DNA from: Microbacterium foliorum
GTDB taxonomy: Bacteria > Actinomycetota > Actinomycetes > Actinomycetales > Microbacteriaceae
Reading direction: 5' to 3'
NCBI RefSeq assembly: GCF_006385575.1
Contig: NZ_CP041040.1
Location: 930,001 to 994,000, forward strand
DNA length: 64,000 nucleotides
The position numbers were made by a program, and so were the translations under genes. Below are positions 8,632-17,250 of this stretch, piece by piece; the first letter of the stretch is position 1, and each line of letters opens with the position of its first letter. Under the pieces are notes generated by a model, which did no database searches, had not been told where the DNA came from, and worked only from the letters and a program-made list of their open reading frames with translations.

Positions 8632-8647
8632 ATCGAAGTGATTCGCG

Positions 8648-9574
8648 TCAGTTGTTGCCGCGGATGATCGCGATCATCCGCAGGATCTCGACGTAGAGCC
8701 AGACGACCGTGACCATGATGCCGAAGGCGCCGAGCCAGCCGTACTTGCGGGGAGCGCCGTTGCGCACGCCCTGCTGGATCTGGTCGAAGTCAAGCACCAG
8801 CGAGTACGCGGCCATGATGACGACCAGGACGCCGATGATCAGTCCGAGCGGGATGCCCATGATCTCAGCGCTGTACAGACCGAAGGCCTGGCCCTGGGGC
8901 AGGACGCCGGTCCACATCAGGACGAGGTTGAGGAGCGAGAAGACGAGGTAGCCGACCATCGCGATCATGAAGATCTTGGTCGCCTTCTTCGAGGCGCGGA
9001 TCTTGCCGCTCGCGAAGAGCGCCAGCGTCACACCGACGACCGAGACGGTCGCGAGCGTCGCCTGCATGACGATGCCGGGCCAGATGACCTCGAAGAATGC
9101 CGAGATACCACCGATGAAGAGTCCCTCGAAAGCCGCGTACGCGAAGATCAGCGCGGGACGAACCTTCTTTCGCGAGGTGAACGAGATCACCATGGCGAGC
9201 ACGAAGCCACCGAGCGCGCCGACGATCCAGGGCAGCATGTTCGGCTGGAACTGGTCATACGGGTTCTGCTCGGGGGCCGCGACGCCGCCGAGCGTCACGA
9301 ACCAGCCGACGGCTGCGGTGACGAGCAGGATGGCGAAGAGTCCGGCGGTCTTCCAGACGGTGTCCTCGACGGACATGCGGTCGGTCTCGATCGCGCCGGC
9401 CGGGGGAGCGGCGTACATGCCCTCCAGCTGCGCGTTCGCGGCGGCGTCCATCGTGCCGTGCTGGAACGACGCGGCCTGCGCACCCTGAGCGCCCTGCGGC
9501 GCACCCGGGTAGGTCGCGACGTTACGCGGGTCCTGCTGCTGGAACGCCGGGTTGTTGAAGGCGAAGTTGCTCAT
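8648..9574 (-). CDS. Bax inhibitor-1/YccA-like integral membrane protein
   Basis: 308 aa. A soluble N-terminus of about 70 residues, rich in Ala/Gly/Gln and opening MSNFAFNNPAFQQQD, precedes seven predicted membrane helices between about 75 and 305. The pattern of short helices, IFAYAAFEGLFIGG, and a conserved Asp-rich last loop (LDFDQIQQGVRNGAP) fit the actinobacterial Bax inhibitor-1/YccA family (TMBIM fold, linked elsewhere to ion leak or stress tolerance). The start at 9574 is preceded by GTGAGG on the minus strand. The frame stays open far upstream, but that part is antisense to the glycerophosphodiesterase gene and is rejected. Confidence 0.85.
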   Translation of the reverse strand: MSNFAFNNPAFQQQDPRNVATYPGAPQGAQGAQAASFQHGTMDAAANAQLEGMYAAPPAGAIETDRMSVEDTVWKTAGLFAILLVTAAVGWFVTLGGVAAPEQNPYDQFQPNMLPWIVGALGGFVLAMVISFTSRKKVRPALIFAYAAFEGLFIGGISAFFEVIWPGIVMQATLATVSVVGVTLALFASGKIRASKKATKIFMIAMVGYLVFSLLNLVLMWTGVLPQGQAFGLYSAEIMGIPLGLIIGVLVVIMAAYSLVLDFDQIQQGVRNGAPRKYGWLGAFGIMVTVVWLYVEILRMIAIIRGNN

Positions 9575-9649
9575 GTGGGCCTCACTCCAAAGTGGGTTGT
9601 AGGTCGCTTTCCTCCACGATACCCGGAATGCGGGGTCATCAGGGTGTCC

Positions 9650-9655
9650 TACGCT
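9650..9655 (+). promoter_or_regulatory. Leaderless -10 element (TACGCT) for the phosphodiesterase gene
   Basis: TACGCT lies 6 bp before the GTG at 9662, the spacing expected for a leaderless transcript, and no ribosome-binding site is apparent. This supports the GTG start over upstream in-frame codons. Confidence 0.55.
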
Positions 9656-9661
9656 GAGAGC

Positions 9662-10648
9662 GTGCCCAGGAAATCGCCTCTCGTGATCGGGCATCGCGGT
9701 GCGCCCGGCTACCGTCCGGAACACAGCCGTTCGTCGTACGAACTGGCACTCGCGATGGGGGTGGATGCGGTCGAACCCGACGTCGTCGCCACGAAGGACG
9801 GCGTGCTCATCGTGCGGCACGAGAACGAGATCTCGGGCACCACCGACGTCGCGGAGCATCCCGAGTTCGCCGACCGCAAGACGACCAAGCGCGTCGACGG
9901 CCAGGCGCTGACAGGGTGGTTCTCCGAGGACTTCACGTGGGATGAGCTGTCGACGCTGCGTAGCCGTGAACGGCTGCCCGAAGTGCGGCTCTCGAGCGCG
10001 AGCTTCAACGACTCGCAGGCCATCCTGCGGCTCACCGATGTGCTCGACATCGTGCGCGACGGGTCGATCGAGCACGGGCGCGAGATCGGCGTCGTGCTCG
10101 AGGTCAAGCACGCCACCTACTTCGCGAGCATCGGCCTCGATCTCGCGCCACTGATCGAGCGCGACCTTCGCGCCGCCGGGTGGGCCGACGGCGAGCTTCC
10201 GCTCATCATCGAGTGCTTCGAGTCGACGATCCTCGGCGAGCTCAAGGCGCGGGGGATCGCCGCCGCCTACATCTACCTGATCGAGGCCTCGGGGCGCCCC
10301 TTCGACCTTCTGGTCGCGCGGGGCAGGCAGGCGCTGACCTACAAGGCCACAGTCACCCCGCAGGGCCTCGACGGGCTGGTCGGTCAGGTCGACGGCATCA
10401 GCGTGAACAAGCGGATGCTGCTGACGCCGGGCAACTCGATCGTCGCCGACGCGCATGCCCGGGGACTCACGGTCTTCACGTGGACGTGCCGACCCGAGAA
10501 TGCGTTCCTCTCGGCGGAGTTCCGCGGCGCGGGTGGCAAGAGCGCCTACGGCGACTACGAGGCGGAGTGGGACGTGATCAAGCGCTCCGGCGTCGACGGG
10601 GTCTTCGTCGACCACCCCGATCTCGGCGTCAGCTTCTTCCGCGGCTGA
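9662..10648 (+). CDS. Glycerophosphodiester phosphodiesterase
   Basis: 328 aa GDPD-family TIM barrel hydrolysing glycerophosphodiesters to glycerol-3-phosphate and an alcohol. Active-site residues: His11-Arg12 in GHRGAPGYRPEHS, Glu38 and Asp40 in VEPDVV (metal), His53 in VRHENE (catalytic), and Glu/Lys in VLEVKH. The C-terminus GVDGVFVDHPD is the usual closing strand. No signal peptide is visible from this start, so it is probably cytoplasmic. The insertion with TTKRVDGQALTGWFSEDFTWDE between strands 2 and 3 is typical of the longer actinobacterial subgroup. Start chosen on the leaderless -10 and because the barrel begins immediately after. Confidence 0.88.
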   Translation: MPRKSPLVIGHRGAPGYRPEHSRSSYELALAMGVDAVEPDVVATKDGVLIVRHENEISGTTDVAEHPEFADRKTTKRVDGQALTGWFSEDFTWDELSTLRSRERLPEVRLSSASFNDSQAILRLTDVLDIVRDGSIEHGREIGVVLEVKHATYFASIGLDLAPLIERDLRAAGWADGELPLIIECFESTILGELKARGIAAAYIYLIEASGRPFDLLVARGRQALTYKATVTPQGLDGLVGQVDGISVNKRMLLTPGNSIVADAHARGLTVFTWTCRPENAFLSAEFRGAGGKSAYGDYEAEWDVIKRSGVDGVFVDHPDLGVSFFRG

Positions 10649-10674
10649 GGCCTCGCTCAGAGGGTGCGGTCGGC

Positions 10675-11136
10675 TCAGAGCGGACCGAGCACGTCCTGCA
10701 CCGGTCGCTCGAGATGCAGCGCTCGCAGGGGCGTGAGGATCTCCCGCTCCTCGAAGCGGAAGTGCGACTCCATGATCGCCCCGATCCCGTCGAGGTGTCG
10801 CTCGATCGCGTCGGCGCTCTCACCGCTGTCCACCGCTGCACGCATGCCGCCGAGCAGGTGAGCGAGCATCGAATGATCCTGCATGAGCTTGTCGATGACG
10901 TCGCCGAGCTCCGGATGCTCTTCTCTCAGTGCGGGGAACAGCGCGCGGTCCTCGCTCAGGTGATGCCCGTCGAGGGCGGAGCAGAAGCCGATGCAGAACA
11001 GCGCGAGCTCGCGTGCGGCATCCGGCGACGCCGACTCCTGCTCGAGCGCTGTCCGGGTGGCCTCGAGGGCCGCGCGGAGTCGGGTGTGAGCCCGGCGGAG
11101 TTCTTCATCCCAGGCGATCAGGCGATCGGCATCCAT
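10675..11136 (-). CDS. Hemerythrin-like HHE domain protein
   Basis: 153 aa four-helix bundle with putative di-iron ligands: His17 (helix 1), His58/His59 and Glu62 in GHHLSEDRALFP, His88 in QDHSML, His125 and Glu129/Glu130 in SHFRFEERE. Such cytoplasmic HHE proteins bind O2/NO or act in redox and iron sensing; the exact role here is unknown. The start at 11136 is supported by a TAGACT -10 element 7 bp upstream on the minus strand (leaderless). It is 27 bp from the convergent phosphodiesterase gene. Confidence 0.8.
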   Translation of the reverse strand: MDADRLIAWDEELRRAHTRLRAALEATRTALEQESASPDAARELALFCIGFCSALDGHHLSEDRALFPALREEHPELGDVIDKLMQDHSMLAHLLGGMRAAVDSGESADAIERHLDGIGAIMESHFRFEEREILTPLRALHLERPVQDVLGPL

Positions 11137-11143
11137 CCCGGCC

Positions 11144-11149
11144 AGTCTA
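11144..11149 (-). promoter_or_regulatory. Leaderless -10 element (TAGACT) for the hemerythrin gene
   Basis: On the minus strand TAGACT is followed by 7 bp and then the ATG at 11136. Confidence 0.55.
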
Positions 11150-11164
11150 GGACCGGCGTCGGTG

Positions 11165-11560
11165 TCAGAGGGTGCGGTCGAACGCGCCCTTGCGCGACAC
11201 GATCTCCTTGCCGAGCGGCATCAGCGAGACGGGCACCATCTTGAAGTCGGCGATGCCCATCGGGATGCCGATGATCGTGACGCAGAGCAGAAGGCCCGAG
11301 ACGATGTGGCCGATCGCCAGCCACCAGCCCGCAAGGATCACCCAGAGCACATTCCCGAGGAACGAGCCGACCCCGGAGGTCGGCTTGCTGACGATCTCGC
11401 GCCCGAACGGCCAGATCGCGTAGCGAGCGATGCGGAACGAGGCGATGGCCCAGGGGATCGTCACGATCGGGATGCACAGCAGGATGCCCGCCAGCATGTA
11501 GCCGAGGAAGAGTCCGAATCCGGCGAAGATCAGCCAGATGATGTTGAGGATCGTGCGCAC
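11165..11560 (-). CDS. YccF domain inner-membrane protein
   Basis: 131 aa with two copies of a hydrophobic YccF-type repeat: residues about 1-60 (NIIWLIFAGFGLFLGYMLAG then PWAIASFRIARYAIWPFG) and about 70-125 (GNVLWVILAGWWLAIGHIVS then GIADFKMVPVSLMPLG). Each has a paired membrane segment followed by a W/L-P-[FL]-G motif. Function is unknown. The GTG at 11560 is chosen because the family N-terminus reads [MV]RTILNI; an ATG ten codons upstream (11590) is possible. No Shine-Dalgarno is strong for either. Confidence 0.8.
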   Translation of the reverse strand: MRTILNIIWLIFAGFGLFLGYMLAGILLCIPIVTIPWAIASFRIARYAIWPFGREIVSKPTSGVGSFLGNVLWVILAGWWLAIGHIVSGLLLCVTIIGIPMGIADFKMVPVSLMPLGKEIVSRKGAFDRTL

Positions 11561-11728
11561 CGCCTGATTCTCGCACCGCAGCCTGAGCATCCGCCCTCTC
11601 CCGGCCGCGTCTCGGGTCGATGGCGAACCGCCACCGATCGTTCACCATCCGTGCACCTGGGGGTCGTCGGGTGGCCACGCGGCGTCGCTGATGTGGAGTC
11701 ATACCCGTCTGATTCCCCCAGGAGCCCC

Positions 11729-14572
11729 ATGTCCCGCCTGCAATCCGCGGCTGCGGTCACGACGGTCTGCGCGCTCAGCGCAGCCGCTCTGCTCGCCGTG
11801 CCCCTCGCCGCCACCGGAGCCGAACTCGGCATCCGGATCAACGAAGTCGAATCCAGCGGGGGCGTTCCCGGAGACTGGATCGAGTTCGTCAACACCTCCG
11901 ACGCCGTCGTCGATCTGAGCGGCTTCGTCGTCAGGGACAACGGCGACGACGAGTCGTATGTGTTCCCCGAAGGATCGTTCGTCGAACCCGGAGCCCACCT
12001 CGTGCTCGATGAGGCAGGCGCCGGAGTCGACGGCTTCACCTTCGGTCTCGGAAAGGACGACCAGGTTCGTCTGTTCGACCCGAGCGCGATCCTCGTCGAT
12101 GAGACCGCCTGGACGGCTCACGCCGCTGTCACGTGGGGTGCCCGCGAGGTCGCAGGCACGGTCGAGTGGGCGGAGACCACCGAGTCCACGAAGGGCGCGG
12201 CCAACGTGTTCGCCCCGGATGCCCCTCTCGGCGGTTCGATCGTCATCAACGAGGTCGATTCGCAACCGGCGGACTGGGTCGAGTTCCACAACTCCGGAGA
12301 CGCGGCACTCGACATCTCGGGCTACGAGATCCGCGACAACTCCGACGATCACCGCTGGCAGTTCCTTCCGGGGACACAGATCGCCGCCGGCGGATTCCTC
12401 GTGGTCGAGGAGGGCACGATCGGCCTCGTCGACGGCGCCGAGACCGCGTTCCGCGATCCGATCGGGATCGGCAGCGCCGACCGCATCCGGCTGTTCGACG
12501 CCGGTGGCGCGCAGATCGACGACACTCTGCCGTGGGAGGGCCACGCCGAGATCGACGGCGACTCCGCCGCCGCGACTCTCGCGCGCTGCCCTGACGGCGA
12601 GGGCGCCTTCGTGCTTGCCCACCCGACCATGGGCGCCGCGAACTCGTGCGTGATGCCCGACGTGGTCATCAACGAGATCGAGTCCAACGGCGACGCGACA
12701 GACTGGGTCGAGGTGGTGAACTCCGGCAGCACGGCGGTCGACCTCTCCGGCTGGACGCTCATGGACGGCGATCCGGTCGGCCACGCAGCTGAGACGACTC
12801 CGCTGCCTGCGGGAACCGTCCTCGAACCGGGTGCACATTTCGTCTTCGATCAGCCGACGGACTTCGTCTTCGGCCTGGGCAACGGCGACACGGTCACGGT
12901 GCGAGACGCGAACCTCAACGTCGTGGATGAGCACGTCTACGATGTGCACGCGGCCGGCGTCCTCGCCCGCTGCGCAGACGGCAGCGGAGACTTCATCGAC
13001 CTCGCGGTCTCGACCAAGGGGCAATCCAACGCGTGCGGCAACGCGGTGCGGATCAACGAGGTCGAGTCCGACGGCGGCTCGCCGGGCGACTGGGTCGAGC
13101 TCGTCAACCCGACGGCATCCGTCCTCGACGTCTCCGGCATCATCGTGAAAGACGACGACGACACGCACTCATACGCGATCCCGGCCGGTACCACGATCGG
13201 TGCGGGCGGATACCTCGTCGTCGAGGGCGCCGACCTCGGCTTCGGGCTGGGCGGCGGTGACACCGTGCGCCTGTTCGACGACGGTCTGCTGGTCGACTCG
13301 ACCACGTGGGGCGAAGGCCACGCCGCGACCACCTGGGGGCGGTGCCCCGACGTGACCGGAGCATTCGCCGTCACCGCGGAGAGCACCAGGGGCGCGGCCA
13401 ACATCTGTGCCGGAGAGATCGAGATCGCGCCGTGGCCCGGCTCTGCCGAGGTCCGAGTGCTCGACACCGCGCCGACCTTCCTCGAGGACAGCTCGGGGCT
13501 CGACGTGCAGGAGACCGCCGACGGATCGTTCCTCTGGGCCGTCGACAACGGCGACGGTCGCATCTGGAAGCTCGAGGCCCACGCCGACGGCTCCTTCTCG
13601 CAGATCCCCGGCTGGGAATCAGGCAAGCGCGTGCGATTCCAGAAGGATGCTGCGGACCCGGGCGCCGCCGGCCCCGACACCGAGGGCATCACCGTCGACG
13701 GCGACGGGGCGGTCTACGTCGCCTCTGAGCGCGACAACAGTGCGAAGGGCGTGAACCGGAACACCGTCCTGAAGGTCGATCCCGAGGCGTCCGCCGGTGA
13801 TCTCGTCGCCGAGCAGGAGTGGGATCTGACCGCGCTGCTGCCGGACGTGGGAGCCAACCTCGGCATGGAGGCGGTGCAGTGGGTGCCTGACAGCGCACTA
13901 GAGGGCGCGCTGTTCGACATCAACAGCGGCACGGCGTACGACGCCGCCGACTATCCCGGTCACGGTGGCGGTCTCTTCTTCGTGGCTGTCGAGGACAACG
14001 GTCACGTGTACGCGTTCGCGCTCGCCGCCGACGGCCAGGCGACCCTGGTCTCGGAGATCGCACCGGGCCTGACCGGGGTCATGGCACTCGACTACGACAG
14101 CGTGCTCGATGTGCTGTGGACGGTCTGCGATGACGGCTGCCAGGGCCAGTCGGCGCAGATCACCCTGAACGGCACGGCTCAGCCCGGCCTCGCTCACTTC
14201 GCTCGCCCCGCCGGAATGCCGGACATCAACAACGAGGGATTCGCGACGGCTCCTGCCTCGCTGTCGGTCGACGGTGAGCGCCCGGTCTGGTGGTTCGCCG
14301 ACGGCTTCGCATCGGAGGCGTTGCGCGTCGGCACCCTCCCCGGCGTGACCGGAGAGAACCCGGGAGAGAACCCCGGAGAGATCCCGGGCGAGAACCCGGG
14401 CGCGAACCCGGTCGAGAACCCGGGTGGGAACCCGGGTGGCGAAAACGGCGTCCCCGCCCCGAGCGGGCTCGCAGCGACCGGGGCGGAGGTTCCGGTCGCG
14501 ATGATCGCCCTGGCGCTGATGCTCGTCATCGCCGGCGCGCTGGTCGCCCGCCGACGTCGTCACTCGGCCTGA
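11729..14572 (+). CDS. Secreted, wall-anchored protein with four lamin-tail domains
   Basis: 947 aa. A signal peptide spans about 1-32 (hydrophobic run ending LAATGA). Four lamin-tail-like domains follow, each opening [RV]INE[VI][ED]S (starts near residues 34, 170, 310 and 436) with a DW[IV]E[FLV] motif. Next is a beta-propeller-like region (about 570-860) resembling esterase/phytase-like proteins, then a Pro/Gly/Glu/Asn linker in NPGEN repeats. The C-terminal sorting signal is LAATG at 914-918, a hydrophobic helix and a basic RRRRH tail. LAxTG is the motif of class E sortases, so wall anchoring is likely. AGGAG at 11720-11724 precedes the ATG. Lamin-tail domains in bacterial surface proteins often accompany nucleases or phosphatases; none is recognised here, so function is open. 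Confidence 0.85.
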   Translation: MSRLQSAAAVTTVCALSAAALLAVPLAATGAELGIRINEVESSGGVPGDWIEFVNTSDAVVDLSGFVVRDNGDDESYVFPEGSFVEPGAHLVLDEAGAGVDGFTFGLGKDDQVRLFDPSAILVDETAWTAHAAVTWGAREVAGTVEWAETTESTKGAANVFAPDAPLGGSIVINEVDSQPADWVEFHNSGDAALDISGYEIRDNSDDHRWQFLPGTQIAAGGFLVVEEGTIGLVDGAETAFRDPIGIGSADRIRLFDAGGAQIDDTLPWEGHAEIDGDSAAATLARCPDGEGAFVLAHPTMGAANSCVMPDVVINEIESNGDATDWVEVVNSGSTAVDLSGWTLMDGDPVGHAAETTPLPAGTVLEPGAHFVFDQPTDFVFGLGNGDTVTVRDANLNVVDEHVYDVHAAGVLARCADGSGDFIDLAVSTKGQSNACGNAVRINEVESDGGSPGDWVELVNPTASVLDVSGIIVKDDDDTHSYAIPAGTTIGAGGYLVVEGADLGFGLGGGDTVRLFDDGLLVDSTTWGEGHAATTWGRCPDVTGAFAVTAESTRGAANICAGEIEIAPWPGSAEVRVLDTAPTFLEDSSGLDVQETADGSFLWAVDNGDGRIWKLEAHADGSFSQIPGWESGKRVRFQKDAADPGAAGPDTEGITVDGDGAVYVASERDNSAKGVNRNTVLKVDPEASAGDLVAEQEWDLTALLPDVGANLGMEAVQWVPDSALEGALFDINSGTAYDAADYPGHGGGLFFVAVEDNGHVYAFALAADGQATLVSEIAPGLTGVMALDYDSVLDVLWTVCDDGCQGQSAQITLNGTAQPGLAHFARPAGMPDINNEGFATAPASLSVDGERPVWWFADGFASEALRVGTLPGVTGENPGENPGEIPGENPGANPVENPGGNPGGENGVPAPSGLAATGAEVPVAMIALALMLVIAGALVARRRRHSA
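14352..14440 (+). repeat. Short tandem repeats encoding the NPGEN linker
   Basis: Roughly 12-bp units built on GAGAACCCGGGA repeat imperfectly about seven times, encoding the Pro-Gly-Glu-Asn wall-spanning linker of the lamin-tail protein. Such arrays are prone to copy-number change. Confidence 0.7.
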
Positions 14573-14591
14573 TACGACGCATCGACACGAA

Positions 14592-14629
14592 GACGGGCTG
14601 GTGCACGATGACTCGTGCACCAGCCCGTC
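14592..14629. terminator. Strong bidirectional hairpin terminator
   Basis: A perfect 17-bp stem (GACGGGCTGGTGCACGA at 14592-14608 with its complement at 14613-14629) closes a TGAC tetraloop. It lies between the convergent lamin-tail gene and the WXG100 gene. Confidence 0.8.
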
Positions 14630-14660
14630 CTCTCGTGCGCTGTCGCCGATGTGCGAGCGG

Positions 14661-14951
14661 TCAGAGCCCCAGCACGGCACGCGCGCCGTCTGAGTCCGCC
14701 TGGCGGTACTCGTCGGCGAGACGCGCGGCTCGTTCGGCCGCGAGACGCAGGGTGCCGGCGTGCAGTCGCCACTGCGCGTCGAGCGCGGACGAGCGCCGGG
14801 TGAACGCATTCTGCGCCTCGCCGTCCCAACGACTCTGCAGGTCTCGCGCCGAGCCCGACAGGGAGTCGAGGGTCTCGACGATCGACGCGGCCGACGCCGC
14901 TGTGCTCGCGGCGGCCTCGGCGAGGAGATCCGGATCGACCTTGAGATCCAT
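14661..14951 (-). CDS. WXG100-family protein (cluster 1)
   Basis: 96 aa, all-helical, with the turn motif W42-D-G44 in QSRWDGEAQNAF between two long Ala-rich helices. This is the ESAT-6/WXG100 architecture of type VII secreted proteins. It is the last gene of a five-gene minus-strand operon that starts at 17559; 6 bp separate it from the YbaB-like gene. A canonical C-terminal YxxxD/E signal is suggested by YRQAD near residues 82-86. No EccC-type ATPase is in the window, so secretion would depend on a core elsewhere. Confidence 0.75.
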   Translation of the reverse strand: MDLKVDPDLLAEAAASTAASAASIVETLDSLSGSARDLQSRWDGEAQNAFTRRSSALDAQWRLHAGTLRLAAERAARLADEYRQADSDGARAVLGL

Positions 14952-14957
14952 GGCCGG

Positions 14958-15359
14958 TCAGCTCTCCAGCCCGGGCGACGGGTAGCCGCGTCGCGCATCG
15001 GATTTCAGGCTCGTCGCGATGTCGGAGTCCTCGCCGAACAGCTCGGCACTTCGCTCGGCCAGTGCCGACATCGCCTTGTGCTGGGCCATCGCGATGGTCT
15101 CGAGCGTCACCTGCGCCAGGGCGGGCAGCGTGAGCGCTTCGGCCGCGGGGCCGAACTCGAGCCCGGCGAGCTTGCCGCCGACCTTCGAGCTCACGGTGAC
15201 CTCTCCGCGAGGGCTGCGGGCCGACTCGACGAGCGTGTCGACGTCGGCCGCGAGGGCCTGCGCGCGCGCCTGGTTCTGCTGCGCCTGCCGATTGATGTCA
15301 TCGAGCTGCTTGCGGGCGGCGGCGAATCCCTCATCGATGCCGAACGTGCTGTCGTCCAT
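14958..15359 (-). CDS. YbaB/EbfC-like protein in type VII cluster 1
   Basis: 133 aa. A helical N-terminus (DEGFAAARKQLDDINRQAQQ) is followed by a small beta sheet (GEVTVSSKVGGKLAGLEFG) and a second long helix (LAQVTLETIAMAQHKAMSALAERSAELFG). This is the helix-sheet-helix order of the YbaB/EbfC fold, which recurs in actinobacterial ESX-like loci and need not bind DNA there. The ATG at 15359 is chosen because AAGAGGA lies 5 bp upstream; an in-frame ATG at 15374 overlapping the lipoprotein stop (ATGA) is the alternative. A similar protein occurs in cluster 2 (30645-31163). Confidence 0.65.
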   Translation of the reverse strand: MDDSTFGIDEGFAAARKQLDDINRQAQQNQARAQALAADVDTLVESARSPRGEVTVSSKVGGKLAGLEFGPAAEALTLPALAQVTLETIAMAQHKAMSALAERSAELFGEDSDIATSLKSDARRGYPSPGLES

Positions 15360-15370
15360 GTGGTCCTCTT

Positions 15371-15949
15371 TCATTCCTGCACTGTCACGCCGGTCGGAAC
15401 CTCGGGCACGTCTCCGGGCCACGATCCGAGCCGCTCGCGGTTCTGCGCGCCCTGATCCTTGTCTTCCATGAGGTCGATGGCGGCAGTGCTGTACGGGCTC
15501 GGTGACGACGTGGAGTCGCGCGCCCAGCCTGCCTGTGCGGCGGCGGCGGCCACGTCGAAGCCCCCGCTCGAGGATGTGCGCACCCTGACGTCGATGCGCG
15601 CATTCGGCATATAGCCCTCGCGCACGGACCAGACCGATGCCACGACGAAGTCGACCAGCGCGGCCCCGTCGGCGATCGCGAAGCCCGGCTCGACTTCGAG
15701 ACCGACCGCGTACCCGGTGTTGCCCTTCACGTTCGGCTTGTCGCCGCCGGCGATGTCGGAGACGACGATGCCGGGGATCGACTCGAGGGACTCGCGCATC
15801 TCGGCCAGAGTCTGTCCACCTGACGCGGCATCGTGCGGGATGTCATTCTGGGCACCGCCACCGCCACCGCCGCCGCCGAAGGCGCAGCCGGTGAGCGCGA
15901 GCACGCTCATGGCGACCGCGGAGAGGGCGAACCAGCGCTTAGCGGCCAT
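15371..15949 (-). CDS. Lipoprotein of type VII cluster 1
   Basis: 192 aa. A lipoprotein signal peptide with lipobox LTGC (Cys22) is followed by a run of eight glycines and an extracytoplasmic domain of about 160 residues beginning with LAEMRESLESIPGIVVSD. No known domain is recognised. The charge and alternating hydrophobic pattern (VGLEVEPGFAIADG, RIDVRVRTSSSGGFDV) suggest a small alpha/beta fold. The start overlaps the end of the upstream large gene by 11 bp and the stop overlaps a possible start of the next gene, so it belongs to the same operon. A lipoprotein is also present in cluster 2, suggesting a shared role at the outer face of the membrane. Confidence 0.7.
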   Translation of the reverse strand: MAAKRWFALSAVAMSVLALTGCAFGGGGGGGGAQNDIPHDAASGGQTLAEMRESLESIPGIVVSDIAGGDKPNVKGNTGYAVGLEVEPGFAIADGAALVDFVVASVWSVREGYMPNARIDVRVRTSSSGGFDVAAAAAQAGWARDSTSSPSPYSTAAIDLMEDKDQGAQNRERLGSWPGDVPEVPTGVTVQE

Positions 15950-17249
15950 ATCTCATCATGTCCTCGAGTCGGTACTGCATGTCGGCCCAGATGCTGACAT
16001 CCGAGATGCCGGCGTAGGCCGGATTGGTGTTGCCGGGGAATCCCATTCCCGTCAGGATCGTCTCGTCGTACGCGCCGGTGACTTCGAAGACGCCGTGGCC
16101 GTCGACGTTGCGAAGTCGGAACGCGACCTCGCCCGGATACTCCGGGTGCCCCGGCTGGGCGGCGATCACGAAGCCGTCGGCCGTGACCTGCTGCACGACG
16201 ATGTCACCTGCGGTGACCCCGGGGATGCCCATCCCGAACAGCGACGTCTTGATCGTCTGCCCCTCGCCGGTGAGCTGCATGTTGAGCTGCGAGTTGTCGC
16301 CCTCGCGAGAGGGGAGGAACACATGGCCGAACTCCTGCTGGAGCATCTGGTTCAGCTGCTCGGTGGTCATGTCCGTGGCGCCGAGATCGAACTGGTGCGA
16401 GTAGCCCAGGTCATAGTCGCCGCGGATCTCGTGATCAGAGCCGGGATACGGAGTGGGTCCGGGGTTGTAGGTGTCGCCCAGGCTTCCCGGCGGGATCGCG
16501 CCGGGCAGGCCGCCCAGCGGGCCGAGGAGCGTGCCAGGGGGGAACTGCGCGAGCAGCTCGCCGAGCAGGTCTTCCAGCCGCTGGTGGAAGGGGATGATCG
16601 CGCGGTAGAGATCCGTGGCGAGACGCAGCATCTCGCGCAGGGCCTGCAGAGCGCGGTCGATGTTCGACGTGACCTCGGACACGACCTGCGCGCAGTTGTC
16701 GGCGAACTCCTGAATCACCTGCGCCTTCTTGTCGAGCTCCCATGGCCAGCTGCCGAACAGGAAGTCCTTGATGCTGCCGCCGACGGTCGACAGCAGCTCG
16801 AAGCCGGCGCACACGAGCGAGCGCATGATCTCCACCGCACGCACACACAGCTGGAGGGCCTGGCTCATGACCTTCGACCAGTCGGCGATCGAGTGCGTCG
16901 CCGCGGTGAGCACGCGCAGCGAACCCTCGACCACGAGAGCCGTGATGCCCTGCACATGACCGCTGATCTGGGTGAGAGCCTGTTGGTAGAGCGCAGAGGT
17001 CGATTGCACATCGCCTGCGTATGTCTCCCATGCGTGGGACGCCTGGTAGAGGCCGGCGGGGTCGCCGGTCACCTGCTCGAGCAGCTGCTCCAGCGGGCGG
17101 ACGAACTGCATGATCTCGGATGCGAAGCCGCTGAGCCCGCCGCCGCAGTCGTCGCCGGCACCGCCGCCGGCCGGAAGCTGACTGCTCCAGCTGCCGGAGG
17201 CCAGAGAGGCGGCTGCTGCGTCGGCCTCGGGGAGTACGGCGGTGCTCAC
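15939..17249 (-). CDS. Large helical type VII substrate-like protein with unknown C-terminal domain
   Basis: 436 aa. The first 265 residues or so are long amphipathic helices (ALTQISGHVQGITALVVEGS, EVTSNIDRALQALREMLRLA) with three cysteines, resembling WXG100/LXG-type carrier regions. A Pro/Gly linker follows (FPPGTLLGPLGGLPGAIPPG), then a distinct domain of about 145 residues from SDHEIRGDYDLGYSHQFDLG to the end, rich in aromatic and acidic residues. The GTG at 17249 is preceded by GGAGGG at 5-bp spacing and lies 1 bp after the previous stop. The domain layout (helical N-terminus, linker, C-terminal module) resembles type VII effectors, but no toxin family or catalytic motif is recognised. 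Confidence 0.65.
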   Translation of the reverse strand: MSTAVLPEADAAAASLASGSWSSQLPAGGGAGDDCGGGLSGFASEIMQFVRPLEQLLEQVTGDPAGLYQASHAWETYAGDVQSTSALYQQALTQISGHVQGITALVVEGSLRVLTAATHSIADWSKVMSQALQLCVRAVEIMRSLVCAGFELLSTVGGSIKDFLFGSWPWELDKKAQVIQEFADNCAQVVSEVTSNIDRALQALREMLRLATDLYRAIIPFHQRLEDLLGELLAQFPPGTLLGPLGGLPGAIPPGSLGDTYNPGPTPYPGSDHEIRGDYDLGYSHQFDLGATDMTTEQLNQMLQQEFGHVFLPSREGDNSQLNMQLTGEGQTIKTSLFGMGIPGVTAGDIVVQQVTADGFVIAAQPGHPEYPGEVAFRLRNVDGHGVFEVTGAYDETILTGMGFPGNTNPAYAGISDVSIWADMQYRLEDMMRYGR

Positions 17250-17250
17250 C

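Noticed and set aside
9575..10615. Upstream extension of the Bax-inhibitor-1-like frame
   Set aside because: It is antisense to the phosphodiesterase gene. The family N-terminus (MSNFAFNNPAF) and a GTGAGG sequence support the start at 9574.
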